Assembly: GCF_003264365.1 (NCBI RefSeq)
Contig: NZ_PYAK01000055.1
Location: forward strand, 1-41,172
Direction: 5' to 3'
Length of the DNA stretch: 41,172 nt
Origin: Micromonospora noduli
GTDB lineage: Bacteria; Actinomycetota; Actinomycetes; Mycobacteriales; Micromonosporaceae
Shown here: positions 8,141-16,157 of the stretch, one piece after another
Layout of the letters: each line of letters begins with the position of its first letter
Position numbering within the stretch: the first letter of the stretch is position 1
Program-made: the position numbers and the translations under genes
Notes under the pieces: generated by a model
Seen by the model: only the letters and a program-made list of their open reading frames with translations
The model's database searches: none
What the model was told of the DNA's origin: nothing

Positions 8141-8212
8141 GATCGTGCTCGATCATGGATGTAGTGGCCTCGCTCGCACCCGAAAGCCCTACTTCCTGGA
8201 TCGAGCACGATC
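8141..8212. repeat. Perfect 14-bp inverted repeat with 44-nt spacer
   Basis: GATCGTGCTCGATC (8141-8154) is the exact reverse complement of GATCGAGCACGATC (8199-8212). It is REP-like in layout and sits immediately before a second, longer hairpin. Confidence 0.8.
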
Positions 8213-8249
8213 TTCGGCCGATCACCGCTCCCGGGATCGGGCCCGCCCT

Positions 8250-8329
8250 CAAGATCCGCACAACTTCGGGGAAACTGCTGCCTCGACACGCCCTCAAGCA
8301 GCAGTTTCCCCGAAAGTGTGCGGATCTTG
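8250..8329. repeat. Large REP-like hairpin: 31-bp arms, 18-nt loop
   Basis: The left arm 8250-8280 (starting CAAGATCCGCACA) pairs with the right arm 8299-8329 (ending GTGTGCGGATCTTG) with about two mismatches. The stem is too long and too far from any gene end to be an ordinary terminator; a dispersed intergenic palindrome or the remnant of a non-autonomous element is more likely. Confidence 0.8.
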
Positions 8330-8375
8330 GCAGGGGTAGCGGGGCGGCGGCGGTCCCGTCGCACACGCAAAAGCC

Positions 8376-8470
8376 GGGCGCACACGTGAGCCAGGCCCCA
8401 CACGCGCGGGCGCACACACCAACCAGGGCGCACACAGCAACCGGGCGCACATACCAGCCGGGGCGCAGAC
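8376..8470. repeat. Irregular direct repeats of GGGCGCACAC
   Basis: GGGCGCACAC or one-base variants occur at 8376, 8408, 8426, 8443 and 8461, at 17-32 bp intervals. Spacers resemble GCAACC or ACCAACCA. The first and last copies share the longer flank ACGTGAGCC. Too irregular for CRISPR. Confidence 0.65.
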
Positions 8471-8475
8471 GTGAG

Positions 8476-8505
8476 CCGGGGCCCCGCGACGCTGCGGGAC
8501 CCCGG
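8476..8505 (-). terminator. Hairpin downstream of the first DUF6458 gene
   Basis: CCGGGGCCCCGC pairs with GCGGGACCCCGG across a GACGCT loop with one bulge. It lies 16 bp beyond the stop codon of the reverse-strand DUF6458 gene. Confidence 0.65.
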
Positions 8506-8521
8506 AGTGTGTGGGCGAGGA

Positions 8522-8809
8522 TCAGACGGGTCGGCCCGGCCGACGAACCTCGCGGTACTCCTGCACGACCTGGTTGTCCTGGACCGGCACGACCCGGTCG
8601 GCCACCACGCGCTCCTCGCGTACCGGCGCGGCCACCGCCGGGCGGCGGCGGCTGTTCCAGAAGTAGAGGGTGGTGAGCAGGCCGGCGACGCCGGCGAGCA
8701 TCAGCACCCAGCCGACCACGGCCAGGTCCAGCCAGCCCAGGTCGGCTTCCACTGCGAACGCGAAGATCGCGCCTAATGCGATCAAGAAGATGCTGCCACC
8801 AATGCCCAT
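8522..8809 (-). CDS. DUF6458 family small membrane protein
   Basis: A 95-residue product starting MGIGGSIFLIALGAIFAFAV, with two transmembrane helices (about 3-21 and 29-50) separated by a short loop with a DLGWLDL motif, and a basic, Val/Arg/Gln-rich cytoplasmic tail after YFWNSRRR. ATG at 8809 is chosen because GGAG lies 7 nt upstream; the frame extends further but without matching sequence. The gene is paralogous to the one at 9510-9779 on the other side of the SixA-like gene. The family has no known function. Confidence 0.85.
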   Translation of the reverse strand: MGIGGSIFLIALGAIFAFAVEADLGWLDLAVVGWVLMLAGVAGLLTTLYFWNSRRRPAVAAPVREERVVADRVVPVQDNQVVQEYREVRRPGRPV

Positions 8810-8921
8810 GTCTCGCTCCTCGGCTCTAACCTGGCGTACGTCGCGCCGCGGCCGTCGGTGGGGGTGCGGCATCCATCGACTTACCCAGGCACGGAGATCG
8901 CCAATCGGGCAAGCTGGGGGC

Positions 8922-9461
8922 ATGACGGACGCCGACCCCGACACACTGACACTGGTGTTGCTGCGGCACGCGAAGGCCGAGCAGGGCAGCGACGCGGCGG
9001 ACGACGCGGAGCGGCCGCTGAGCGCACGCGGGAACGCCGACGCGGCTGCGGCTGGGGCCTGGTTGGCGCACCATGGGCTGCTGCCCGACGTGGTGATCTG
9101 CTCGACGGCCCGACGCACCCGGCAGACCTGGCACGGGGTGGCGATGGGGATGACCGGTTCGCCGCCGGAGGGTGGCCCGACTGGTCCTCGCCCGACCGTC
9201 CGCTATGAGCCGGGTGCGTACGACGCGCACCCCGAGGAGTTGCTGTCGCTGGTCCGCACGGTGGACCCGGAGGCCCGCACGGCATTGCTCATTGCCCACA
9301 ATCCGGGCATCTCGCTGCTCTCCGCGCTCCTCGATCCCGAGGGAGTGGACGACGAGGGTTTGCGCACCGCCGAGCTGGCGGTGCACCGCTGCCCGCCCAG
9401 CTGGATGGAGTTGAGCAGGTCGGGAGCGCCACTCACGGCTCGGCACACCGCACGCGGCTGA
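8922..9461 (+). CDS. SixA-type histidine phosphatase family protein
   Basis: The 179-residue product has the phosphohistidine catalytic motif LLRHAKAEQ near the N terminus, followed by ERPLSARGNADA, the STARRTRQTW arginine motif and IAHNPGISLL carrying the second catalytic His. These define the SixA branch of the histidine phosphatase superfamily, cytoplasmic enzymes that dephosphorylate phosphohistidine or small phosphoesters; the substrate cannot be told from sequence. ATG at 8922 is preceded by CAAGCT with a 6-nt spacer (leaderless pattern). A hairpin terminator overlaps the stop codon. Flanked on both sides by reverse-strand DUF6458 genes. Confidence 0.88.
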   Translation: MTDADPDTLTLVLLRHAKAEQGSDAADDAERPLSARGNADAAAAGAWLAHHGLLPDVVICSTARRTRQTWHGVAMGMTGSPPEGGPTGPRPTVRYEPGAYDAHPEELLSLVRTVDPEARTALLIAHNPGISLLSALLDPEGVDDEGLRTAELAVHRCPPSWMELSRSGAPLTARHTARG

Positions 9462-9488
9462 GCCACCCGCGATCCGGCGGGTGGCTCA
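9459..9488. terminator. Terminator overlapping the stop codon of the SixA-like gene
   Basis: TGAGCCACCCGC and GCGGGTGGCTCA form a perfect 12-bp stem with a GATCCG loop. The stem begins at the TGA stop itself. It can serve the convergent DUF6458 gene as well. Confidence 0.8.
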
Positions 9489-9509
9489 GGGGTACGCGTT
9501 GTGCGGGGA

Positions 9510-9779
9510 TCAGGACGGCGGCGCGGTTGGTGGCGGCGGGTCCGGCGGTGGCGGCATCATCGCCGTCGGATGAGACAGCCGGTTCTCCTCCACGATGAGG
9601 GTTCGAGCCCGCTTGCGCCGGTCCTGCCAGAACCAGACCGTGGTCAGCAGTACGGCCAGCCCGGCCAGGATGAACACCCAGCCGACCGCCCGTACGTCGA
9701 TCCACCAGACGTTGGCTCTCAGCGCGAAGGTCAGGATCGCGCCGATCGCGATGAGAAAAATGCCGCTTCCTACACCCAT
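9510..9779 (-). CDS. DUF6458 family small membrane protein (second copy)
   Basis: An 89-residue product, MGVGSGIFLIAIGAILTFAL, with two transmembrane helices. It aligns along its length with the 95-residue protein at 8522-8809 (GSGIFLIAIGAI vs GGSIFLIALGAI; VGWVFILAGLAVLLTTVWFW vs VGWVLMLAGVAGLLTTLYFW). The C-terminal tail differs: it is Pro-rich (PPPPDPPPP) here. A purine-rich GGGGAG lies about 11 nt before the ATG. Function unknown; the pair is probably an old duplication around the SixA-like gene. Confidence 0.85.
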   Translation of the reverse strand: MGVGSGIFLIAIGAILTFALRANVWWIDVRAVGWVFILAGLAVLLTTVWFWQDRRKRARTLIVEENRLSHPTAMMPPPPDPPPPTAPPS

Positions 9780-9907
9780 GTGCGCTGCACTCCCCCGTGC
9801 GGTGGCTCTGGGCGTTCCCTTTCGAGGTCACGCGACGGTTACCCGCCACGCCAGCGGCATACCCGACCGGGCTCGGCCAATACGTGCCGTGGCCAGAGTG
9901 AGACGGC

Positions 9908-9941
9908 GGCGGCCGGCGGGGCAGAAGCCCCACCGGCCGCC
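9908..9941 (-). terminator. Terminator downstream of the acyl-CoA dehydrogenase gene
   Basis: GGCGGCCGGCGGGGC pairs with GCCCCACCGGCCGCC around an AGAA loop with one mismatch, about 30 bp beyond the stop codon of the reverse-strand dehydrogenase gene. Confidence 0.75.
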
Positions 9942-9971
9942 GGTGCCGGGTGGTGCGACCCAGCACAGAAC

Positions 9972-11828
9972 CTAGAAGGCCTCCTCCGGGAGGTCCATGA
10001 TGTCGAGGTCGGCACCCTCGATGATCCGCCGGTCGGCACCGATGCGGGGCAGCACCTCACGGGCGAAGAAGCGGGCGGCGGCCACCTTGCCGGTGTAGAA
10101 CGCCTTGTCGCTGGCGGAGACCTCGCCGGCCAGGGCCTTCAGCGCCACTTCGGCCTGCCGCTGCAGCAGCCAGCCGACCACCAGGTCGCCGATGGCCAGC
10201 AGGAAGCGCCGGCTGCTCAGCCCGACCTTGTAGAGGGCGCGGGTGTCGCCGCCCTGCGCCTCGCCCAGCCAGCCGGTCATCACACCGAGGATGTTCTGCA
10301 CCTCGCCGAGCGCCTTGCCGAGCGCCTGCCGCTCCTCCTTGAGCTGGCCGTTGCCCGCCTCGGAGGAGATGAACTCCTGGATCTCGCCGGCGACCGCCAT
10401 GAGGGCCTTGCCGTTGTCCCGAACAATCTTGCGGAAGATCAGGTCCAGGCTCTGGATGGCGGTGGTGCCCTCGTACAGGGTGTCGATCTTGGCATCCCGG
10501 ACGTACTGCTCCAGCGGGTAGTCCTGGAGGAAGCCGGAGCCGCCGAAGGTCTGCAGGGCCTCGTGCCCGAGCATCTCGTACGCCCGCTCCGAACCGACGC
10601 CCTTGACCAGCGGCAGCAGCAGGTCGTTGACCCGCTTGGCCAGCTTGGTGGCCTTCTCGTCGCCGGCCGCCTCGGCGATGGCGACCTTGTCCTGCCAGGT
10701 GGCGGTGTAGAGGACCAGAGCGCGAAGGCCCTCGGCGTACGACTTCTGCAGCAGCAGCGAGCGGCGCACGTCCGGGTGGTGGGTGATGGTGACCCGCGGC
10801 GCGGTCTTGTCCGCCTGCTGGATCAGGTCGGCGCCCTGCACCCGGCTCTTCGCGTACTCAAGGGCGTTGAGGTAGCCGGTGGAGAGGGTGGCGATCGCCT
10901 TGGTGCCGACCAGCATCCGGGCGTACTCAATGATCATGAACATCTGCCGGATGCCGTCGTGCTTGTCGCCCAGCAGCCAGCCCTTGGCCGGTACGCCGTG
11001 CTCGCCGAAGGTCAGCTCGCAGGTGTTGGAGACCTTCAGGCCCATCTTGTGCTCGACGTTGGTGGTGTAGACGCCATTGCGCTCGCCCAGCTCGCCGGTG
11101 GTCTCGTCGAAGTGGAACTTCGGCACCACGAAGAGCGACAGGCCCTTGGTGCCGGGACCACCGACGCCCTCCACGCCGACCGGACGGGCCAGCACGTAGT
11201 GCACGATGTTGTCGCTCAGGTCGTGCTCACCCGAGGTGATGAAGCGCTTCACACCCTCGATGTGCCAGGTGCCGTCGGGCTGCTGGATCGCCCGGGTGCG
11301 CCCCGCGCCAACGTCCGAGCCAGCATCCGGCTCGGTGAGCACCATCGTGGAGCCCCACTGCTTGTCGATGAAGAGCTTGGCCCACCGCTTCTGCTGCTCG
11401 GTGCCCTCGACGTGCAGGACGTGCGCGAAGGAGGGGCCGGACGCGTACATCCAGATGGGGGCGTTCGAGCCGAGCACCAGTTCGGCGAGGGCCCACCAGA
11501 GGGCGCGCGGCGCGTTGGTCCCGCCCAGGTGCGGCGGCAGGTCCAGGCGCCAGAACTCGGAGTCCATGAATGCCTGGTAGGACTTCTTGAACGACTCCGG
11601 GAGCGGCGCGGTGTGCGTGGCCGGGTCGAACACCGGCGGGTTGCGGTCGCTGTCCGTGTAGCTGGCGGCCAGGTCCTCGCGAGCGAGGCGATCAAGCTCG
11701 GAGAGGAAAGTGCGGGCGGTATCGGCGTCGAGTTCGGAGTACGGTTCCTGGCCGAACGCCTGGTCCGCCCCGAAGACCTCGAACAGGTTGAACTCGAGAT
11801 CCCGGAGGTTGCTCTTGTAGTGGGTCAT
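9972..11828 (-). CDS. FadE5-like acyl-CoA dehydrogenase
   Basis: A 618-residue flavoprotein of the long acyl-CoA dehydrogenase subgroup with an extended C-terminal domain. MTHYKSNLRDLEFNLFEVFG is the conserved start of mycobacterial FadE5-type proteins, LTEPDAGSDVGA is the FAD/substrate-binding signature, and LYEGTTAIQSLDL carries the catalytic Glu. It introduces the first double bond of beta-oxidation and passes electrons to ETF. ATG at 11828 is chosen because upstream codons (MCNRRHLGDPLV...) lack similarity and run through the operator region. A palindrome shared with the etfD promoter lies 28 bp upstream of the ATG, suggesting joint control of fatty-acid oxidation and its electron acceptor. 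Confidence 0.92.
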   Translation of the reverse strand: MTHYKSNLRDLEFNLFEVFGADQAFGQEPYSELDADTARTFLSELDRLAREDLAASYTDSDRNPPVFDPATHTAPLPESFKKSYQAFMDSEFWRLDLPPHLGGTNAPRALWWALAELVLGSNAPIWMYASGPSFAHVLHVEGTEQQKRWAKLFIDKQWGSTMVLTEPDAGSDVGAGRTRAIQQPDGTWHIEGVKRFITSGEHDLSDNIVHYVLARPVGVEGVGGPGTKGLSLFVVPKFHFDETTGELGERNGVYTTNVEHKMGLKVSNTCELTFGEHGVPAKGWLLGDKHDGIRQMFMIIEYARMLVGTKAIATLSTGYLNALEYAKSRVQGADLIQQADKTAPRVTITHHPDVRRSLLLQKSYAEGLRALVLYTATWQDKVAIAEAAGDEKATKLAKRVNDLLLPLVKGVGSERAYEMLGHEALQTFGGSGFLQDYPLEQYVRDAKIDTLYEGTTAIQSLDLIFRKIVRDNGKALMAVAGEIQEFISSEAGNGQLKEERQALGKALGEVQNILGVMTGWLGEAQGGDTRALYKVGLSSRRFLLAIGDLVVGWLLQRQAEVALKALAGEVSASDKAFYTGKVAAARFFAREVLPRIGADRRIIEGADLDIMDLPEEAF

Positions 11829-11855
11829 GCTCGCTGGCCCCGCTTCCGGACAGGT

Positions 11856-11871
11856 GTTACCGATCAGTAAC
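11856..11871. promoter_or_regulatory. Operator-like palindrome upstream of the acyl-CoA dehydrogenase gene
   Basis: GTTAC-CGATCA-GTAAC is a 16-bp dyad; the arms extend by a few more pairs with one mismatch (GGTGTTAC / GTAACCCC). Its 14-bp core TTACCGATCAGTAA has the same form as TTACCCAGCGGTAA before etfD. Just upstream on the reverse strand, TAATAC and TTGTCG could form a promoter, putting the dyad near the start of transcription, as expected for a TetR-type repressor site. Confidence 0.6.
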
Positions 11872-11957
11872 CCCGACTGTATTACTCGCGGGTAGGCAGC
11901 GACAAGCGGATCACCCAAGTGACGGCGATTACACACCTGCGGGCACGGTCGGCCGGC

Positions 11958-13190
11958 TCAGCTCTCGGCGGCGCCGACCTCCCAGCTCGGGACGGCGACG
12001 GCCGCGCCGGTACGGGCACCCACGTACTCCATCAGGACCAGCGCGATGTCGTCGTCGAGCCGACCGTGCACCCACTCGACCAGGGCGGTCTCCAGCGAGG
12101 CCAGCCCGTCGGCGACAGTGCCGTGGCCGAGCAGTCGCCAGGCCCGGTCGGCGGTCGGGAAGAACTCGCCGTCCCGTCGCGCCTCGCCGAGACCGTCGGT
12201 GAACAGCAGCAGCCGGTCCCCGGGCTCCAGGCGTTCGACCCGGGGGCGGACCACCGGCATGAACCCGAGCGGAGGCGCCGGGGCCGGCGGTTCCAGTGGG
12301 ATCACCGCACCCCGGCGTAGCAGCAGCGGTGGCGGATGCCCGCAGTTGACGATCGTGAGGGTGCCGCCACGCTCCTCGACCAGTGCCGCCGTGACGAAGT
12401 CCTCGTCGCCGACGTTGCGGGCCACCGCGCGGTCCAGGTCGGCGACGACGGCCCGCAGGTCGGCCCGCTCGTAGGCCACATGCCGGTAGGAACCGAGGAC
12501 GATGCTGGCCAGCCGGACCGCGTCCAGGCCCTTGCCCCGCACGTCACCGATGATCATGCGGACGCCGTAGGGCGTGTCGATCGCCTCGTACAGGTCGCCG
12601 CCGATCTCGGCCGTCGCTGTGGAGGAGATGTAGCGTCCCGCGACCGAGAGCGTGCCGACCTGCGGCCCGAGCGGGCGCAACACCGCCTGCTGGGCCACTG
12701 CGGCGAGCTTGGTCAGCTCGACGATCCGCTCGGCCTGCCGCTGGCGAACCCAGGCCACCGCCACGGCCATCCCGGTGACGAGCGCGACCGCGACAACGCT
12801 GACCGAGGTGGCCAACGAGACCTTCGGCGCGACCAGCGCGAAGCCGGCGCCGATCACTGTCGCCGCGACGCCCACCCCCAGGACCACCAGCCAGGACGCC
12901 AGGGCGGCGGCGAGAACCGGCGCGGCCGCCAGGAGCGCGACGTAGTGCACCTTGCGGCCGTCCGCCGCCTCCACCGCCGAGACGATCGCGAGCAGAACGA
13001 GGGCCGCGCCGAGGCCGGCGCGGGATCCGGGGCTCAGCGGGCGACGGCCCGACTGGAGGAGTCGCGTGGGTACGAGGGACAGTTTGCCTGATCCACGTGA
13101 ACCGGTGAATGAACCTGACCCGTCGTCCGAGGAGGTTCTGTCCGGCCGGCCCAGTCGGCCGGCCGAATCGGCGTCGCCGGTCCCGCTCAG
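11958..13190 (-). CDS. Membrane-anchored PP2C/SpoIIE-type serine phosphatase (proposed CTG start)
   Basis: The conserved part has hydrophobic helices followed by a SpoIIE/PP2C phosphatase domain: GGDLYEAI and IIGDVRGKGLDA hold metal-binding Asp residues, followed by NCGHPPPLLL, LLLFTDGLGEAR and LDDDIALVLMEY. Such proteins act in anti-sigma/anti-anti-sigma partner switching. The first standard start is GTG at 12974, but the frame stays open upstream and encodes another membrane helix (GAALVLLAIVSAVEAADG) that joins smoothly to the next. No ATG, GTG or TTG exists in frame upstream of 12974 in this stretch. CTG at 13190 has GAGG 7 nt before it and overlaps the rlpA-like stop as CTGA. I propose this start (410 residues); 12974 is the conservative alternative. 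Confidence 0.7.
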   Translation of the reverse strand: MSGTGDADSAGRLGRPDRTSSDDGSGSFTGSRGSGKLSLVPTRLLQSGRRPLSPGSRAGLGAALVLLAIVSAVEAADGRKVHYVALLAAAPVLAAALASWLVVLGVGVAATVIGAGFALVAPKVSLATSVSVVAVALVTGMAVAVAWVRQRQAERIVELTKLAAVAQQAVLRPLGPQVGTLSVAGRYISSTATAEIGGDLYEAIDTPYGVRMIIGDVRGKGLDAVRLASIVLGSYRHVAYERADLRAVVADLDRAVARNVGDEDFVTAALVEERGGTLTIVNCGHPPPLLLRRGAVIPLEPPAPAPPLGFMPVVRPRVERLEPGDRLLLFTDGLGEARRDGEFFPTADRAWRLLGHGTVADGLASLETALVEWVHGRLDDDIALVLMEYVGARTGAAVAVPSWEVGAAES

Positions 13191-13825
13191 CCGAGGACCT
13201 CGTAGCGGACGGTGAGCGCGCCCACGTCGACCGAGGCGATGCTGGCGAAAGCGGCCCGGGAGAGGTCCAGGCAGCGGCCGTCGATGAACGGGCCGCGGTC
13301 GTTGATCCGCACCGTCACCGACTTGCCGTTGGCCGGGTTGGTCACCCGGACCTTGGTGTTGAACGGCAGTGTCTTGTGCGCGGCGGTCAGCGCGTTGGGG
13401 TTGAACGACTCGCCGTTGGCGGTGAGCTGCCCGTCAGAGTAGAACGAGGCGCCGCAGGAACCGCTCTCCAGCACCTTCGCCGCTGCCGTGGTCTTCTTCA
13501 CGGTCGGCTTCGGCTTCGGCTTCGGCGACGAGGTGCGCTCCTTGCCCCGGGAGGCGGCCTGCTGCGACCGGGTCGCCGACGGGCTGGCGGTCACGCTGGG
13601 CGAGGCGCTGACGCTCGGGGTGACGGCCGGGGAGCTGGGGGTGAGGCTGCTCGCGGCGGTGGTCGGGGTGAGGTCGAGAGCCACCTGCCCCGACTGGTCG
13701 GGGCCGGAGACCAGTTGCACGGCGCCCACAGTGCCTCCGACGGCGAGGGCGACCCCGACCGCCGCGGTGGCCACGATGCCCGCCGGGGAGGAGAAGATGC
13801 GGGTACGGGAGTGCTTGCCTGCCAC
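13187..13825 (-). CDS. RlpA-like double-psi beta-barrel protein
   Basis: A 212-residue product: short basic N terminus, one transmembrane/signal helix (SPAGIVATAAVGVALAVGG), a Ser/Thr/Pro linker with a basic KPKPKPTVKK stretch, and a C-terminal RlpA-like domain (ASFYSDGQLTANGESF, AAHKTLPFNTKVRVTN, VRINDRGPFIDGRCLDLS). RlpA proteins are septal lytic transglycosylases in Proteobacteria; the conserved Asp in NDRGPF is present, but activity in actinobacteria is less established. Start GTG at 13825 has AAAGGA 8 nt upstream; ATGs further upstream lack an RBS of that quality. The stop overlaps the proposed CTG start of the PP2C gene, suggesting co-translation. Confidence 0.8.
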   Translation of the reverse strand: MAGKHSRTRIFSSPAGIVATAAVGVALAVGGTVGAVQLVSGPDQSGQVALDLTPTTAASSLTPSSPAVTPSVSASPSVTASPSATRSQQAASRGKERTSSPKPKPKPTVKKTTAAAKVLESGSCGASFYSDGQLTANGESFNPNALTAAHKTLPFNTKVRVTNPANGKSVTVRINDRGPFIDGRCLDLSRAAFASIASVDVGALTVRYEVLG

Positions 13826-14012
13826 CGGCCCGGTCCTTTCGTCGTCTGAACAAACCGGGTCGGACCGTAACGAGAGAAGCACTTCCGAAGTCAACGTGAT
13901 CATGGTGGTATGCCCGTATTTACCCAGATACGTGTAGCCGATCATCCGACCCGGGGTGGGCCGGGTGGCCCGGGTGCCGCCACGCCCGCCGCCCGTGCCG
14001 CAGGATGAGCGG

Positions 14013-14564
14013 ATGCCCGCCGATCTGACCGAACGCCTGGCCGCCCTGTTCCAGTGGATCGACCCCGGCCCGGACACCAGTCACCTGGTCAGCGACATCT
14101 CCGGTTGGTGGCGGGACCCGGCGGTGCTGGCCGAGCTGGGGCCGGCCCTGGTGGCACCGTACCGAGCCGCCCGGCCCACTGTGGTGCTCGCGCCGGCCGT
14201 CACCGGGCTGCTCCTCGGGCCGTTGGCCGCCACCGCCCTCGGGGTCGGCTTCGTGGCCGCCCACAAGCCCGCTGACGGGCGACTGCCGGCCGGGCCACTC
14301 ACCTGGGCGCAGAGCCCACCGGACTACCGGGGCCGACGGATTGACCTCGCCGTACGGGACCGACACCTCGGCCCCGACGACCGGGTGCTGGTGGTGGACG
14401 ACTGGGTACGTACCGGCGCGCAGCTACACGCCCTCTACGACATCTGCGCCGCGCGGGGCGCCGAGGTGCTGGGCACCGCCGTGGTGGCCGTGGACTGCCC
14501 GCCCGAGGTCGTGGCCGACCTACGGATCACCGGCCTGATCGACGCCGCGGATCTGCCCTCTTGA
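14013..14564 (+). CDS. Phosphoribosyltransferase family protein
   Basis: The 183-residue product carries the PRPP-binding signature VLVVDDWVRTGAQLHAL (about residues 123-140) and the type I PRTase fold order. It resembles adenine phosphoribosyltransferase-like proteins, but the purine specificity is not clear. The start is ATG at 14013, with CAGGAT 6 nt upstream as a leaderless -10. It is followed after 33 bp by the questin-oxidase-family gene on the same strand. Confidence 0.8.
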   Translation: MPADLTERLAALFQWIDPGPDTSHLVSDISGWWRDPAVLAELGPALVAPYRAARPTVVLAPAVTGLLLGPLAATALGVGFVAAHKPADGRLPAGPLTWAQSPPDYRGRRIDLAVRDRHLGPDDRVLVVDDWVRTGAQLHALYDICAARGAEVLGTAVVAVDCPPEVVADLRITGLIDAADLPS

Positions 14565-14597
14565 CCTGAAGCGAGGTTCAACACCGACGATCGGCGG

Positions 14598-15644
14598 ATG
14601 AGCGACGGAGTTCTCGACGAGGCGTACGAGCGGCTGCACCGCACCGGCCCCGAATACCAGGGCTGGCTGTCCAACCACGGGCCGATGGCCGTCGAGGCGC
14701 TGGTCCGACACGGGCACCCGCACCGGGTGCACCGTTGGCTCGACGACTACCTCGGCCGCCTCGACGAGTTGCCCCGAGGGCTGCACCCGATCGACGACTG
14801 GCGGTCAGCGCTGGGTGATCCGAAGCGCGCCGGCGACTGGCTGGACTACTTCGACAGGCAACTGCGCGAACACCCGTGGCGTGCGGTGCTCGGCACCTGG
14901 TGGCCCCGGCTGCTGCCGGGCATCGCCGCCGGCGCCACGCACGGTGTGATCCGGGTCGGGCACGCCGTACGCGCGCTCGACCCGGACGACGGAAACCGAC
15001 AGCGGCTCACCGAGTTGGGCCAGGCCCTCGGCTACTGGGCGGCCCGGTGGCAGCCGATCCCCGGCACCGACCGGCTGCTCACCGGCGTCACGGACCAGCC
15101 AGGCACCGACGACAACGACGTGGCGGCCGCGCTGGCGGGACTGCCCCGGATCGACGACCAGACCGGCGGCGTCCGGGATCGGCTGGAGCAGTTGCCGGGC
15201 GTACCCCGATGGGAGCCGGCACTCGCGACGCTGCGCCCCGTGCGGAGCCCGGCCGAGGCGGAGCGCGGGCTCACCACGCTGGTGCACCGGGCCGGCCTGG
15301 ACTACCTGCGCTTCGGACACGCCGCGCCGGTCATGCTGGTGCACGCGGTCACCGCGCCGACCGCCGTGCTGCGTACCCTGCCGGCACTGGACCGGGGTCT
15401 GTGGGCGCCGAGCCTCGCCGCGGCCTGGGCCGCGACGGCGGCCATGACCTCCGTGTACGCCCCAGCCAACGGCATCGCGCCACCCACAGTGACCCCAGCG
15501 ACGCCGGCGGAGGTCTTCGCCCGCGCGGCCCGCCACGGCGACGAGCACGTGGTCAAGCTCGCCGACGCGATCCTCGACGCGTACGCGACCAGTGCTGACG
15601 AGCGGCTTCTCACCGCACCCGGCTACGCCGGCCAACTGATCTGA
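14598..15644 (+). CDS. Questin oxidase family protein (DUF4243)
   Basis: A 348-residue product of the questin oxidase/DUF4243 family: EYQGWLSNHGPMAVEALV near the start and RLLPGIAAGATHGVIRVGHAV in the middle, both with conserved His. The fungal namesake cleaves an anthraquinone ring in a Baeyer-Villiger-like reaction; bacterial members are common and mostly uncharacterised, so the substrate is unknown. ATG at 14598 is preceded by GACGAT with a 6-nt spacer. Follows the phosphoribosyltransferase gene on the same strand; each has its own -10-like hexamer. Confidence 0.8.
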   Translation: MSDGVLDEAYERLHRTGPEYQGWLSNHGPMAVEALVRHGHPHRVHRWLDDYLGRLDELPRGLHPIDDWRSALGDPKRAGDWLDYFDRQLREHPWRAVLGTWWPRLLPGIAAGATHGVIRVGHAVRALDPDDGNRQRLTELGQALGYWAARWQPIPGTDRLLTGVTDQPGTDDNDVAAALAGLPRIDDQTGGVRDRLEQLPGVPRWEPALATLRPVRSPAEAERGLTTLVHRAGLDYLRFGHAAPVMLVHAVTAPTAVLRTLPALDRGLWAPSLAAAWAATAAMTSVYAPANGIAPPTVTPATPAEVFARAARHGDEHVVKLADAILDAYATSADERLLTAPGYAGQLI

Positions 15645-15693
15645 GCGGGTATTGCGGCGGCGGCCCCGGCCGCGCTGGCCTAGCCTCGGCAGG

Positions 15694-16125
15694 ATGTGGC
15701 CTCGGATCGGTGAACTGCGCGCCCTCGCCCTCGGCACCCCCGGCGAGTTGCGGTCGACCCTCAACACCCTGGTGCTGGCCGGTGTGAAGACCGCGACGGC
15801 CGGCCGGCTCGCCGAGTACGCGGAAGAAGGCGAGGAGTTGGAGCACGTCGGCGAACGCCTGGCCCTGGTCGACGACGACAACGCACTGGCCGGCGTCGTG
15901 GAGATCACCGGAGTCGAGGTGGTCCGCTTCGCCGACGTGCCCTGGGACTTCGCCCACGCCGAGGGTGAGGGTGACCGCTCGATCGAGGAGTGGCGGGCCG
16001 GGCACTCGACCTACTGGGCGCGGCTCGGCACGCCGGTCGACGGCGACACCCCGATCGTCTGCCTGCGCTTCCGCCTGGTTTCCGGTGGCGAGGGCGGTGT
16101 GGCCAGCGGCGATCTCGGCACCTGA
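15694..16125 (+). CDS. ASCH domain-containing protein
   Basis: A 143-residue product with the ASCH fold signature: LVLAGVKTATAGRLAEY (the GxKxxT-type motif), then ALVDDDNALAGVVEITGVEVV and a C-terminal HSTYWARLG. ASCH proteins are small RNA-binding-like domains; some hydrolyse N4-acetylcytidine. ATG at 15694 is preceded by a clear TAGCCT box with a 7-nt spacer, a textbook actinobacterial leaderless start. Convergent with the LLM oxidoreductase gene. Confidence 0.83.
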   Translation: MWPRIGELRALALGTPGELRSTLNTLVLAGVKTATAGRLAEYAEEGEELEHVGERLALVDDDNALAGVVEITGVEVVRFADVPWDFAHAEGEGDRSIEEWRAGHSTYWARLGTPVDGDTPIVCLRFRLVSGGEGGVASGDLGT

Positions 16126-16157
16126 CCGGCCGCCCCGGCCGGCTCGGTGTGGCGGCC

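Noticed and set aside
8376..8470. CRISPR-like array
   Set aside because: Repeats are only 10 bp and irregular in spacing; spacers resemble each other and no cas genes are near.
9501..11870. Long open frame on the + strand (about 790 codons) opposite the acyl-CoA dehydrogenase gene
   Set aside because: It is the antisense shadow of a well-conserved gene in high-GC DNA; its product has no recognisable motifs and biased composition.
13826..14012. ydaO riboswitch before the RlpA-like gene
   Set aside because: RlpA-type genes often have one, but none of its conserved blocks is visible on the reverse strand here.
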